From a virus, in IMG/VR virus record IMGVR_UViG_3300034102_003027, positions 1 through 44,068 of that record: a DNA stretch of 44,068 nucleotides, one strand, 5' to 3'. The notes under the pieces are model-generated. The model did no database searches and was not told the origin of the DNA. It saw only the letters and a list, made by a program, of their open reading frames with translations. Below are positions 1 to 7,800 of this stretch, piece by piece. Each line of letters starts with the position of its first letter. Position 1 is the first letter of the stretch. The position numbers were made by a program, and so were the translations under genes.

Positions 1-96
1 AAGAAACAAACTGCACTGCAGGAGAACGAATCAACTAACTATGTTATCGGCGTCATGAGTGATCAACTAGATTACGACGAATTGCCAGATTTATAA
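1..96 (+). CDS. C-terminal end of an unidentified protein (partial)
   Basis: The window opens inside a reading frame that runs from the first base and stops at TAA 94-96. Only 31 residues are visible, with an acidic end (Asp-Glu-Leu-Pro-Asp-Leu). The next gene starts 10 bases later with AAAGGAAAAAT before its ATG, which supports this as a genuine gene end. Too short to assign a function. Confidence 0.6.
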   Translation, partial: KKQTALQENESTNYVIGVMSDQLDYDELPDL

Positions 97-106
97 AAGG
101 AAAAAT

Positions 107-334
107 ATGTACAAACCCAATCCTGCAATACGAGAGTCTGAAGACTTTCAAAACATTCGCAACGTGATGAGCAAGTTTGAAAAGATTCAAGAAAAGAATC
201 GCTGCCTGAGAGTGCAATTTTTAGACTGGTTGTCGGTGAAAATGCATTTGTGGGCAGATAGTGTCAAAGCCATGTCAGATCGCATTGATTCACCATGCAT
301 TATTAAAGTAGAACCCAAAAGGAAAACCAAATGA
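107..334 (+). CDS. Hypothetical small protein
   Basis: A 75-residue charged, mostly helical-looking protein with no signal peptide or membrane segment and a basic C-terminus. The start has an AAAGGA ribosome site. Its stop overlaps the glutaredoxin start by 4 bases, so the two are probably translationally coupled. No family recognised. Confidence 0.7.
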   Translation: MYKPNPAIRESEDFQNIRNVMSKFEKIQEKNRCLRVQFLDWLSVKMHLWADSVKAMSDRIDSPCIIKVEPKRKTK

Positions 335-552
335 AAGCCATAGTATGGTCTAAGGACCAATGCGCCTTCTGCGAACAAGCCAAAGGCCTGTTGGAAATGA
401 AAGGCATTGAATATGAAGTACGCAACATCAGTCAAGACTGGACACGTGAACAACTGTTGGAGTCTGTGCCTACTGCTAGATCAGTGCCACAGATTTTCTT
501 GGATAATGAGTATGTGGGCGGATTTCAGGAACTGCGTCAAAGGTTGATGTAA
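331..552 (+). CDS. Glutaredoxin
   Basis: A 73-residue glutaredoxin-fold protein. The redox motif is Cys-Ala-Phe-Cys at residues 12-15 near the N-terminus, followed by the family's cis-Pro segment (Ser-Val-Pro-Gln-Ile-Phe) and the Gly-Gly-Phe glutathione-binding turn before the last helix. Such proteins use glutathione to reduce disulfides; in many T4-like phages a glutaredoxin or thioredoxin supplies electrons to phage ribonucleotide reductase, though no reductase gene is in this window. It overlaps its neighbours by 4 bases (ATGA) upstream and 1 base (TAATG) downstream. The CAFC active site differs from the classical CPYC. Fold assignment is firm; the partner is inferred. Confidence 0.9.
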   Translation: MKAIVWSKDQCAFCEQAKGLLEMKGIEYEVRNISQDWTREQLLESVPTARSVPQIFLDNEYVGGFQELRQRLM

Positions 553-1157
553 TGCCACAATTTTCATCTGACTGGTTCAGCAATGCACTGGTCAACTTTG
601 ATTACATCACCAACTACTTACAAAAACAAAAAACAGTTGACAGCATATTGGAAATAGGCAGCCACGAAGGCCGCAGTACCTGCTGGATGTTAGAGAACAT
701 GCTGAGTGATACCGGTACTATTACTTGTATAGATCCTTTTGCTGACCGTCCTGTGACAGCATTTGCGCAAGACGCTATTCCAGAAGACCGTAGCATCGAA
801 CAAATCTTTCGTTCCAATACTGCAGAAGTTTGCAAGCCTGGACAAACTGTGGAAGTCTATGCTAACATGAGTTTCCCTGCACTGGCACAACTAATTGTGG
901 ACAAAAGACAATACGACTTTATCTATGTGGATGGCAGTCACAACGCAGATGATGCCTTGGCAGATGCTGTGATGTGTTTTGGATTGTTACGCCCAGGTGG
1001 CGTCATGTTGTTTGACGACTACCTGTGGGAAGATGACCAACACTACTTGGGTCGTTGCAAGCAAAGTATTGATGCCTTTGTGAACATGTTTTATCACAGG
1101 CTCAAGTTGGGGTTGGTAAATTATCAGTTGGCAATAGTTAAAAAGGAAATAGAATGA
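552..1157 (+). CDS. Class I SAM-dependent methyltransferase
   Basis: A 201-residue protein resembling the Methyltransf_24 group. Motif I is the Glu-Ile-Gly-Ser-His-Glu-Gly-Arg-Ser stretch near residues 36-44, the acidic residue ending strand 2 is in Cys-Ile-Asp-Pro-Phe-Ala-Asp, and motif IV is Phe-Ile-Tyr-Val-Asp-Gly-Ser-His with the following Asp-Asp typical of this group. The substrate cannot be read from sequence; relatives act on sugars, small molecules or peptides. The start overlaps the glutaredoxin stop and the stop overlaps the next start, so it belongs to the same operon. Confidence 0.85.
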   Translation: MPQFSSDWFSNALVNFDYITNYLQKQKTVDSILEIGSHEGRSTCWMLENMLSDTGTITCIDPFADRPVTAFAQDAIPEDRSIEQIFRSNTAEVCKPGQTVEVYANMSFPALAQLIVDKRQYDFIYVDGSHNADDALADAVMCFGLLRPGGVMLFDDYLWEDDQHYLGRCKQSIDAFVNMFYHRLKLGLVNYQLAIVKKEIE

Positions 1158-1453
1158 GCGTTGAAGTAGGAAAAACATACACCATGCGTATGGGCTATGG
1201 TGAAGAGATTGTGGCCAAGGTCACAGCATTTGACAGCAGTACTTACACGCTGAGCAAGCCTGTGGCAGTGGTGCCTGGACAGCAAGGCATACAGTTGATG
1301 AATTCATTGTTTACCGCAGACCCTGAAGCAGAAGTCACGGTAAATATATCCAGCGTGGCCATGATTGCCCCTGTGCGTGAAGACGTTGGGGACAGTTATT
1401 TGGAAGCCACAACAGGTATCAAACCTGTTCGTAGTAAAATCTTAATGGGATAA
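1154..1453 (+). CDS. Sm-like (LSM/SH3-type barrel) phage protein
   Basis: A 99-residue protein with the pattern of the small Sm-like barrel found in many T4-like marine phages: an N-terminal Val-Gly-Lys-Thr-Tyr strand, a Gly-Glu-Glu-Ile-Val-Ala-Lys-Val strand, then hydrophobic beta strands and a conserved-looking Ala-Thr-Thr-Gly-Ile tail. Function is unknown; the fold is used for RNA or protein binding. It lies at the head of the virion block and overlaps the methyltransferase stop by 4 bases. Fold assignment rests on pattern only. Confidence 0.7.
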   Translation: MSVEVGKTYTMRMGYGEEIVAKVTAFDSSTYTLSKPVAVVPGQQGIQLMNSLFTADPEAEVTVNISSVAMIAPVREDVGDSYLEATTGIKPVRSKILMG

Positions 1454-1454
1454 C

Positions 1455-1739
1455 ATGCCAGCAGTACAACGACAAGGTGATCCAAATGGTGCAGGCGGTG
1501 TCAACACTTCAGGTGTGGCTTCTGTACGAGTAAACGGTCGTCCCATTGTTGTGCCTGGCATTGGCGTTACACCACATCCTTGTTGTGGACAGAGTGGTTG
1601 CGGCATACACTGTTCAGCAGTGACCTCGGGTGGTTCAGGCACAGTACGTGCTGGCGGTCGACCGGTGATACGTGATGGTGATTCAGACACCTGCGGACAC
1701 AGTCGTACAGCAGGTTCTAGCACAGTGAGAGCAGCATAA
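1455..1739 (+). CDS. PAAR-type spike tip protein
   Basis: A 94-residue Gly-rich protein built of short repeated strands, with two clusters of metal-ligand candidates (His-Pro-Cys-Cys, Cys-Gly-Ile-His-Cys, and Thr-Cys-Gly-His near the C-terminus). This is the layout of PAAR proteins, which form a sharp zinc- or iron-bound cone on the central spike of contractile phage tails and type VI secretion systems. It precedes two large structural-looking genes with a TAATG overlap, as expected for a baseplate operon. Its presence implies a contractile (myovirus) tail. It is richer in cysteine than many PAAR proteins, so the exact ligand set is uncertain. Confidence 0.85.
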   Translation: MPAVQRQGDPNGAGGVNTSGVASVRVNGRPIVVPGIGVTPHPCCGQSGCGIHCSAVTSGGSGTVRAGGRPVIRDGDSDTCGHSRTAGSSTVRAA

Positions 1740-2893
1740 TGGCAGAGTCAACAGCAACACCACTACAACTCACAGCAGGTGTGGGTTTTTATGCAGGCAA
1801 TGCCATCACAGCCAACACACAATTGGCCAACAACATTGCCGCATACAATTCCCTTGCACCCATAGCCAATTTGATCTACACCATTGGGCAGGCCGCCGGC
1901 AATGTGTCATTGGGTATTGGTGTAGGCACACTGGCCAATTTGAAAACATTGGGTGCCAATGTAGCAGGTAATTATTGTCCTGCCCTGGGAGACTCAGTGC
2001 CCAGCAATGTGTCATGGACTGTGGGCAATGCAGGCTATGCCACAACTATAACCACAGCAGCCAGCACGTATCTAGGTTCAGGAGACTTTGGCAAGTTTGC
2101 ACAGGCATTTGGTGCCGCACAAGGTTATATCAGTTTGACCAACAACATTATCAACAGTGCGGTCAACGCCAACAGCACAGATTATCTCGGTCCCACATTT
2201 ACCAACATGAACAACTTGATCACAGGTGACATAGCACAGGTCAATTTGGCATTTCCAGCATTTGGAGCAGACTTAGCCAATATTGGGTGTGCAATTAAGT
2301 TCTCTAGACCAGACATGATTGGCACACCTGCAGGGCTGCTTCAGAATGTAGCCGAGTGCGGCAATATATTAAATGGATCAACTCCGTGTGTGACCACTGC
2401 ATTAAAAACACAAGGACTAACTGATCAAAACATTTCTGACCTTGTGAACAACAATGTGCAAAGTTTGTTCAATCCCGAAGGACTTACACAAAATCAATTT
2501 GATATATTGCAAAAACGTGCATATCCTGCATTGCTCAATGTGACTGGGGACTGTTTGACAGATGTGTTGTCCATATTAGATACCACCACACCTGGTATTG
2601 AAACCATGGCAGACCTGTTGAATCCTGTGAAATTGTTCCCCGCCAGTTTTAGCAGTTTGACCCTGCCTACCCCAGATGGGCCTGTGCTAATATATGACCC
2701 AACTGGTGCAGTGAATTCTGTTATAGTACCTATTTTAAATTCAGGTGCTGTCAGTCCCACAGGATGTGACGAGTTGGCTAAGATTATTCCACAGGCCAAT
2801 GCTGCCGCAAGTCGTGCATTGCAAATTGCATTTCAACAAGTCAAAGGCATCACAGGGACGACCACACAACAACTGGCGGCAATACTACAATGA
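1739..2893 (+). CDS. Putative virion structural protein (384 aa)
   Basis: A 384-residue protein of low sequence complexity, rich in Ala, Asn, Gly and Thr and poor in charge, with no signal peptide. Residue pairs such as Ala-Asn, Gly-Asn and Gly-Thr recur, which is common in phage virion proteins. It is wedged between the PAAR tip gene and a compositionally similar gene, overlapping both (TAATG, ATGA). I infer a tail or baseplate-associated component, or a large protein delivered with the tail spike; no family is recognised. Confidence 0.7.
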   Translation: MAESTATPLQLTAGVGFYAGNAITANTQLANNIAAYNSLAPIANLIYTIGQAAGNVSLGIGVGTLANLKTLGANVAGNYCPALGDSVPSNVSWTVGNAGYATTITTAASTYLGSGDFGKFAQAFGAAQGYISLTNNIINSAVNANSTDYLGPTFTNMNNLITGDIAQVNLAFPAFGADLANIGCAIKFSRPDMIGTPAGLLQNVAECGNILNGSTPCVTTALKTQGLTDQNISDLVNNNVQSLFNPEGLTQNQFDILQKRAYPALLNVTGDCLTDVLSILDTTTPGIETMADLLNPVKLFPASFSSLTLPTPDGPVLIYDPTGAVNSVIVPILNSGAVSPTGCDELAKIIPQANAAASRALQIAFQQVKGITGTTTQQLAAILQ

Positions 2894-3738
2894 CCACATT
2901 GACACAAACAGCAGCCGAGACAGCGGCATATTCACAAAAACTAGGTACACTCAAGGGCTTGGATCTTGTGGCCAACACCACCACACCCATACCGGCCGCA
3001 GTGGCCACATATTATCAAAACAGTTTGGCCAAAGGATCAGGACCCAATGGCACATATTTGACCACAGACTTTTTTGGATCAGCCGCTGGTATTCCTTACA
3101 ACAATTACTTGACCTCTGTGACCAGTACCATATCAGCACAACTCACCGCTGGAACACTGACCACACTCAACACCATATATTCTTATATGAAAAATCTCAT
3201 TACTGATGTGTACGGGTTGCCGGGTGCAATCGCTCTTCCAGCACCTTACAACACAGGAAATCCTTATGCATCTTACGATGCGGCGTTGGCAGTGTTGATA
3301 ACTGCCGCAGATGCTGCCATTGGAACAGCCATTTCAGCCATGGACACTGCAACCACAACATTGAATACAGCCTGGACAGCAATGACCACGCACAGTGCCA
3401 ACGAGGCCACATTTCAAACACAGGCGTCGATTGATTTTTCAACACTCACAGCCGGTGCTCAGTTGCCTATCACTGCGTTTATTCCTGCACTGGCTGGCTA
3501 TGGACAAGAAACACAAGAAGGCATGGCAGCACAGTTTTTAGAAAGCATTGCTAACACTGCTAACCAATATGGACAAGCCATGGTGGGTGCATTGCGTGAG
3601 GGTCGCAACACTGCTGGTATCAATGCTGTTGGACTCAAAGCAGACAATGATGTGCCACAACTGCCCAATGCTGTGCCACCACAGGCTACGCTGAGTAGCA
3701 GTGAATACACACCTGCTGAAGCACGGGCACTGGTATAA
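2890..3738 (+). CDS. Putative virion structural protein (282 aa)
   Basis: A 282-residue protein with the same Ala/Thr/Asn-rich, low-charge character as the preceding gene. The central half reads as long Ala-rich helices (Ala-Ala-Asp-Ala-Ala-Ile-Gly-Thr-Ala-Ile type). The ATGA overlap couples it to the gene before it, and it ends the operon: a promoter follows 20 bases after its stop. Probably a tail or baseplate-associated virion protein, inferred from context only. Confidence 0.7.
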   Translation: MTTLTQTAAETAAYSQKLGTLKGLDLVANTTTPIPAAVATYYQNSLAKGSGPNGTYLTTDFFGSAAGIPYNNYLTSVTSTISAQLTAGTLTTLNTIYSYMKNLITDVYGLPGAIALPAPYNTGNPYASYDAALAVLITAADAAIGTAISAMDTATTTLNTAWTAMTTHSANEATFQTQASIDFSTLTAGAQLPITAFIPALAGYGQETQEGMAAQFLESIANTANQYGQAMVGALREGRNTAGINAVGLKADNDVPQLPNAVPPQATLSSSEYTPAEARALV

Positions 3739-3758
3739 AAAGTAGTACTTTCTACTGC

Positions 3759-3787
3759 TTGACCAAAAATGCCCGAAGTGCTATAAT
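3759..3787 (+). promoter_or_regulatory. Early-type sigma70 promoter
   Basis: TTGACC at 3759-3764, a 17-base spacer ending TGC, and TATAAT at 3782-3787. The ATG of the next small gene is 7 bases after the -10, where transcription should start. Confidence 0.85.
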
Positions 3788-3793
3788 AACAGC

Positions 3794-3937
3794 ATGAACC
3801 GGGTAAACCAATTTAAACAAAAAGTATTACTGGCATACTATCGTACTAAGTTCACGGTAGCAGAATTGCTGGTGATTGCAGTGATTGTATTTTGGTTGAC
3901 CAAAAATTCCGTTTTGTATATAATAGAGTTATTGTAG
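3794..3937 (+). CDS. Small single-pass membrane protein (leaderless)
   Basis: A 47-residue reading frame with a basic N-terminal helix (Arg, Lys, Lys) and a hydrophobic segment at about residues 22-34 (Leu-Leu-Val-Ile-Ala-Val-Ile-Val-Phe-Trp). Its ATG falls at the expected +1 of a consensus promoter and has no ribosome site, suggesting a leaderless message. The next promoter is embedded in its last 14 codons. Function unknown; reality rests on the promoter geometry and membrane-like composition. Confidence 0.55.
   Translation: MNRVNQFKQKVLLAYYRTKFTVAELLVIAVIVFWLTKNSVLYIIELL
3896..3924 (+). promoter_or_regulatory. Early-type sigma70 promoter inside a coding region
   Basis: TTGACC 3896-3901, exactly 17 bases, TATAAT 3919-3924. 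It lies within the 3' end of the small membrane-protein frame and drives the gene at 3954, which has an AAGGAG ribosome site. Confidence 0.8.
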
Positions 3938-3953
3938 TAAAAAAGGAGCCAAG

Positions 3954-4229
3954 ATGTATTACATTGTTTCTAAAGGTACTGGACTTATTGTAACAGATGG
4001 TCCCAACAGAACCCGTGCTTACAAAACTTTTGGTGCGGCCCGTGCAACACGCACTCGCTTGTGCAACAAAGCAGGCTGGAGTGTGGACCAACTCAGCATC
4101 ATTGCTACCAAGTACTACAAACCCAAAATGGTTGAACGTACCAACATCATGACTGGCGAGAAGTTCGAGGAAGATGTTAACACACCGCACTTCTGCTCAC
4201 CCAGCTCAGAAGCATTCTGGAGCATGTAA
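3954..4229 (+). CDS. Hypothetical protein (91 aa)
   Basis: A 91-residue protein, basic in its first two thirds with an Arg-rich helix (Arg-Ala-Thr-Arg-Thr-Arg) and acidic toward the end. It has its own promoter and a strong AAGGAG site, and its stop codon is part of a hairpin followed by a T run. Compact early phage gene of unknown role. Confidence 0.75.
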   Translation: MYYIVSKGTGLIVTDGPNRTRAYKTFGAARATRTRLCNKAGWSVDQLSIIATKYYKPKMVERTNIMTGEKFEEDVNTPHFCSPSSEAFWSM

Positions 4230-4249
4230 TACTAGAGTATTACATTTTT
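4226..4249 (+). terminator. Probable weak intrinsic terminator
   Basis: GTAATACT at 4226-4233 and AGTATTAC at 4236-4243 are reverse complements, followed by ATTTTT. The stop codon of the preceding gene sits in the stem. The stem is AT-rich, so efficiency is doubtful. Confidence 0.5.
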
Positions 4250-4254
4250 GGCGG

Positions 4255-4283
4255 TTGACCAATAATTGCCAAAATGCTATAAT
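4255..4283 (+). promoter_or_regulatory. Early-type sigma70 promoter
   Basis: TTGACC 4255-4260, 17-base spacer ending TGC, TATAAT 4278-4283, then a leader ending in AAAGGAG. The whole 55-base promoter plus leader recurs at 34980-35034 with about five differences. Confidence 0.88.
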
Positions 4284-4313
4284 ATGAACATATTGTAACA
4301 AAAGGAGCCTGAG

Positions 4314-4595
4314 ATGACATACGCAACAATCCAAGAAGTCAACACTTCTATCATGTTCAGCAATTTTACAAACGAACAACTCAACAGCATCAATGATGCG
4401 GTGAACTATGCACGGGCACAACTTCGTGCGGTGAAGATTCGCACATTCACCAAAGGTGACACTGTGAAGTTTCACAGCACCAAACGTGGTGTCACAGTAA
4501 CTGGCACAGTGACCAAGGTTGCTATCAAGTATGTCACAGTCAAAGACGGTGTCATGCTGTGGAAAGTTCCTGCTAACATGTTGGAGGCTGCATAA
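4314..4595 (+). CDS. Hypothetical protein with C-terminal KOW/SH3-like barrel
   Basis: A 93-residue protein. Residues 1-40 look helical; residues about 45-90 alternate Val/Thr strands with a Lys-Gly-Asp-Thr-Val-Lys-Phe start, the pattern of KOW or SH3-like small barrels that bind nucleic acid. It has a strong promoter and an AAAGGAG ribosome site, and its stop overlaps the next start by one base. Role unknown. Confidence 0.75.
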   Translation: MTYATIQEVNTSIMFSNFTNEQLNSINDAVNYARAQLRAVKIRTFTKGDTVKFHSTKRGVTVTGTVTKVAIKYVTVKDGVMLWKVPANMLEAA

Positions 4596-4813
4596 TGAAT
4601 GAATGGATTTTACTGGTTTCCTTTATCAGCCCTGGTGGCAACTTCATAGACAAAGTGCCAGTGACCATGCCCACCAAAACTGCATGTGAACGGGCAATCA
4701 AAACACTGCCCAAAAAAGGCGAGCACCCAATGGGTGTACAGTACCGAGGCGTATGTGTCACACAGGCACACTGGAATGGTACCGAACCAATGAAAAATGT
4801 TCCACTTGATTAA
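4595..4813 (+). CDS. Hypothetical protein (72 aa)
   Basis: A 72-residue protein starting in a TAATG overlap with the gene before it. The N-terminal 15 residues are hydrophobic but include Ser, Pro and Gly and lack a lysine-rich lead, so this reads as a beta strand more than a signal peptide. Two cysteines are present. No family recognised; operon with 4314. Confidence 0.65.
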   Translation: MNEWILLVSFISPGGNFIDKVPVTMPTKTACERAIKTLPKKGEHPMGVQYRGVCVTQAHWNGTEPMKNVPLD

Positions 4814-4824
4814 CGGAGACAAAC

Positions 4825-5250
4825 ATGGGACTTGATATGTACGCATACGTGGCCGCTCGGGCAGGCCAGCAAGCAGAATTTTACGAAGGCTCTGAATGGG
4901 ATCCTGATCATAAAGAGCATCGCAACCCCAATGTCAACAAGCCACGTGAACTGGCTTACTGGCGTAAGCATCCTAACCTGCATGGCTGGATGGCTCAACG
5001 CTGGTTGGCACGTGAAGGCAATGCATTACGAGAAACAGACAACTTCAACGGCATTGAATTCGAACTCACGTATGATGATTTGGATGACTTGGAGTATGCA
5101 GTACAAAACGATCGACTGCCCGCAACGTCAGGATTCTTCTTTGGCGATGGTGCTGATGATTACTACAAGCCCAGTGATCTAAAATTTATTCAGGAAGCCC
5201 GAGCAGAAATGTTCTTGGGTTTGAAAGTATTCTATAACAGTTCATGGTAA
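4825..5250 (+). CDS. Conserved phage protein of the MGLDMY type
   Basis: A 141-residue protein starting Met-Gly-Leu-Asp-Met-Tyr, a signature of a family found in many phages and some bacteria, rich in Trp, Tyr, Asp and His with a Ser-Gly-Phe-Phe-Phe-Gly-Asp motif near residue 103. Family members have sometimes carried doubtful enzyme names; no catalytic motif is evident here, so I leave the function open. A GGAG site precedes the ATG. Its stop is followed by a TAAATA element and the DNA ligase. Confidence 0.8.
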   Translation: MGLDMYAYVAARAGQQAEFYEGSEWDPDHKEHRNPNVNKPRELAYWRKHPNLHGWMAQRWLAREGNALRETDNFNGIEFELTYDDLDDLEYAVQNDRLPATSGFFFGDGADDYYKPSDLKFIQEARAEMFLGLKVFYNSSW

Positions 5251-5255
5251 CCACG

Positions 5256-5261
5256 TAAATA
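5256..5261 (+). promoter_or_regulatory. TAAATA late-type promoter element
   Basis: GTAAATAT directly before the ligase ATG; one of about fifteen intergenic TAAATA sites in this window that all point at the downstream gene. The same GTAAATATATG arrangement occurs at 37364. Confidence 0.4.
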
Positions 5262-5262
5262 T

Positions 5263-6639
5263 ATGAATGGCATTGATTTCTCACACAAACAATTCAACGG
5301 TATCACTGTGGCAGCCGATTGGATAAGAGACTTAGAAGCATCCGACAGCCGATTGCACAAAGAGCGGGTGATCGAAAAAGCACTAATGGCCGCAAAACTG
5401 GGCAGTGCCAACGCCCAGTGTTTTTTGTTCAACTGCTACCAAGCATACAATCCCTACTACACATTTCATGTCAAGCAGGTGCCTGAGAGCGAAGGGATTG
5501 AACATGCGGAAAATCCTTGGCCTGTGTTTTGGGGACTGTTGGAAGGCCTACGCACACGGTCATTCTCAGGACATCGTGCCCGAGATGCTATCCTGGAAAC
5601 AATGAAACGCTTTGACAGTTTGGAGTGGAACAATCTCTGCAGACGTGTTATCACCAAAGATCTGCGATGCGGCATATCTGAAAAGACCCTAAACAAAGTG
5701 CTGGGCAAAACAGAGTGGAAGATTCCTGTGTTCAGTTGCCAACTGGCACAAGACTCAACAGACCAGCCCAAGAAGTTGAAAGGTATCAAACGCCTGGAAT
5801 GCAAACTGGATGGTGTGCGTGTGTTGGCTGTGGTGTCGGGCAATTCGTGTTCGTTGTTTAGCCGTAATGGTAAAGAGTTCCTGAACTTTCCGCACATTGC
5901 AGAAGCAATCTTGGAACAGCGTCGAGCATTCCAGTATGGTCGAGGCACAGGTGGGCATTTTGTACTAGACGGCGAGATTGTGGGCGAGAGTTTTCAGAAG
6001 TTGATGAAACAAGCACACCGCAAATCAGATGCTGTCACTGATGGCATGGTGTATCATATCTTTGACATTATCCCGCTAGATGCACTGAAAGAAGGTCACT
6101 GCAACTTGCAACAGTACAAACGTATTGAGTGGTTAGAGTCAGCTCGAAGCCAGTTGATGGAAACTGATTGTTTGCGTATCATGAACGGTTTGGATGTGGA
6201 TTTGGACACAGCCGAAGGACATGATATCATGAACCGCTATGCCCAAGATTGTGTTGCTGAAGGATTTGAAGGCATCATGATCAAGAGCATGGATGCACCC
6301 TACCTGTGCAAACGCACTGATTACTGGATGAAATGGAAACCCACCATCACAGTTGATTTGAAAATTGTGGGTTTCGAACAAGGTACTGGTCGCAATGCTG
6401 ACCGGTTGGGTGCTATAATCTGTGAAGGAGATGACAATGGAAGACATATCTGTGTTAATGTTGGTAGCGGCCTGTCTGATGGCGACAGGGATGAGTATTG
6501 GCGTAGCCGGGATCTTCTTCTTGGTCACTTGGTTGAGATCCAAGCTGACGCAGTCACACAAAATCAAGACGGATCATACAGCCTGAGATTCCCAAGATTT
6601 TTACGATTCAGAGATTTTGAAGCTGGAGAAAAAGTTTGA
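5263..6639 (+). CDS. ATP-dependent DNA ligase
   Basis: A 458-residue ligase similar in length to the T4 enzyme. After an N-terminal alpha-helical DNA-binding region (1-170) the nucleotidyltransferase core shows motif I Lys181-Leu-Asp-Gly, whose lysine is adenylated, motif III Leu-Asp-Gly-Glu-Ile-Val, motif IV Glu-Gly-Phe-Glu-Gly-Ile-Met-Ile-Lys and motif V Trp-Met-Lys-Trp-Lys-Pro; an OB-fold follows. It seals nicks during phage replication and repair using ATP. No Shine-Dalgarno is obvious; a TAAATAT element abuts the ATG. The stop overlaps the TTG start of the next gene. Confidence 0.95.
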   Translation: MNGIDFSHKQFNGITVAADWIRDLEASDSRLHKERVIEKALMAAKLGSANAQCFLFNCYQAYNPYYTFHVKQVPESEGIEHAENPWPVFWGLLEGLRTRSFSGHRARDAILETMKRFDSLEWNNLCRRVITKDLRCGISEKTLNKVLGKTEWKIPVFSCQLAQDSTDQPKKLKGIKRLECKLDGVRVLAVVSGNSCSLFSRNGKEFLNFPHIAEAILEQRRAFQYGRGTGGHFVLDGEIVGESFQKLMKQAHRKSDAVTDGMVYHIFDIIPLDALKEGHCNLQQYKRIEWLESARSQLMETDCLRIMNGLDVDLDTAEGHDIMNRYAQDCVAEGFEGIMIKSMDAPYLCKRTDYWMKWKPTITVDLKIVGFEQGTGRNADRLGAIICEGDDNGRHICVNVGSGLSDGDRDEYWRSRDLLLGHLVEIQADAVTQNQDGSYSLRFPRFLRFRDFEAGEKV

Positions 6640-7043
6640 AATATTTTGCCTATGGCATGAACACTAACCTAGATCAAATGGCTGCCCGATGTCCGGGTGC
6701 TGTTTGTCTGGGTCCAGCATGGATCATGGACTATGCTTTAGTATTCCGCCATTATGCAGATATTGAGCCTGTGGCAGGCGACTGGTGTGATGGTGTGCTG
6801 TGGGAAATCACAGAAGACAACCTAGTGGCTCTAGATGCCTTGGAAGGATATCCTTGGCACTACACACGTTTTTCAGTCATAGTGCATACTGACCGCGGAT
6901 CAGATATTGCCTTGGTATATCAAATGGTGGACCAATCCTTTGAGGAAGCCCCCAGCACATACTACTACAACATGGTAGCAGAAGGCTATGTGCAAAACAA
7001 TGTGCCTGTGGATCAATTAATTGCCACAATGGAGTTATCATGA
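6636..7043 (+). CDS. Gamma-glutamylcyclotransferase-like (AIG2 family) protein
   Basis: A 135-residue protein with the family's N-terminal Tyr-Gly-Met-Asn-Thr-Asn loop (usual form YGSN) and the Leu-Asp-Ala-Leu-Glu-Gly-Tyr segment near residue 71 carrying the expected catalytic glutamate. Family enzymes cyclise gamma-glutamyl groups, releasing 5-oxoproline from glutathione or gamma-glutamylamines. The start is TTG in a TTGA overlap with the ligase stop, implying coupled translation. The fold is clear; the substrate is not, and the Met in the substrate loop is a variation. Confidence 0.8.
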   Translation: MKYFAYGMNTNLDQMAARCPGAVCLGPAWIMDYALVFRHYADIEPVAGDWCDGVLWEITEDNLVALDALEGYPWHYTRFSVIVHTDRGSDIALVYQMVDQSFEEAPSTYYYNMVAEGYVQNNVPVDQLIATMELS

Positions 7044-7321
7044 TCAATTTAAAATTTGCAATTGAGTATCCTTTTACTAGGTTGTCATTCAACAATATTT
7101 TAAATCGTGATTGGAGTACTCCATTCAAACACAAACATTTTGAAATTGAAGTGTTGCAGGATTGTGAGTATCTGTTGCATTTTAATTTTGATTGGACAAC
7201 CAGATGCGACCATGCAGGCGTTAGACTTGAATTGGGCTTGTTTGGATATGAACTGATGTTTCACTTGTATGACAGTAGACATTGGGATTATCATGCAAAC
7301 ACCTGGGCAGCCAGTGACTAA
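7040..7321 (+). CDS. Hypothetical protein (93 aa)
   Basis: A 93-residue protein rich in Phe, His, Trp and Tyr, probably all beta (alternating hydrophobic strands with Leu-Glu-Leu-Gly-Leu-Phe-Gly-Tyr-Glu-Leu). It starts in an ATGA overlap with the cyclotransferase. Its last 29 bases overlap the next gene in another frame. No family recognised. Confidence 0.65.
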   Translation: MINLKFAIEYPFTRLSFNNILNRDWSTPFKHKHFEIEVLQDCEYLLHFNFDWTTRCDHAGVRLELGLFGYELMFHLYDSRHWDYHANTWAASD

Positions 7322-7781
7322 GAAAATCTACTACGAAAAAAAGGGACGCAGGTATGTGCCTGTGAGTGAATACGACAGTGAGTACCTGGACAGTTTCTCC
7401 AAGGGCACACACATTGTGATGTGCTACCCAGGCGGCCAAAGCCGCCGGTACAATATCGATCCCAACTACGCCGCTATGATTGCGGCAGGCCGTGTGGCCG
7501 AAGATGCCATCTGCGACGCCATGCGTAAGGCCAGCGAAATGCGTCCACAGCGAACTCCGATTACTGCCGGACAGAAAAAGGCTTGGGAAAAGTTGGCCCG
7601 AGAGTTTGGTGATGACTTGGCCACACTGAGTCTGGGCAGTGCCAGAGATCATGCCGAAGCCGGCGTACAGGCCATGCAAGTGGAAGCGGACAAACTCATG
7701 ACCAATCCTGCTGTGCGACTGGCCTACGAGCAGTTTCTCCTAGTGTGTGAATTAACCAAGAAAAACATTGACAACGCCTGA
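7293..7781 (+). CDS. Hypothetical protein (162 aa)
   Basis: I place the start at ATG 7293, preceded by GGGA; an upstream ATG-less extension from 7269 would overlap the previous gene further. The protein has an N-terminal beta region, then a long Ala-rich, charged helical region. The last 14 bases contain the -35 of a perfect promoter. Conserved-looking phage protein without a recognised function. Confidence 0.7.
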   Translation: MQTPGQPVTKKIYYEKKGRRYVPVSEYDSEYLDSFSKGTHIVMCYPGGQSRRYNIDPNYAAMIAAGRVAEDAICDAMRKASEMRPQRTPITAGQKKAWEKLAREFGDDLATLSLGSARDHAEAGVQAMQVEADKLMTNPAVRLAYEQFLLVCELTKKNIDNA

Positions 7782-7796
7782 TCCGCATAGTATAAT
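7768..7796 (+). promoter_or_regulatory. Perfect-consensus sigma70 promoter
   Basis: TTGACA 7768-7773, exactly 17 bases, TATAAT 7791-7796. This is the only promoter in the window that matches the consensus at all twelve positions. It would start RNA near 7803, at the head of the possible structured RNA. Confidence 0.88.
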
Positions 7797-7800
7797 TGCT

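Noticed and set aside
2745-3206. A 153-codon plus-strand open frame overlapping the structural genes
   Set aside because: It lies inside the end of one and the start of the other structural gene, is made of Gln/His/Thr-rich noise and has no ribosome site.
5466-5948. Long open frame antisense to the DNA ligase
   Set aside because: The ligase motifs are clear on the plus strand; the minus frame is rich in Arg, Cys and Ser as expected for an antisense shadow.
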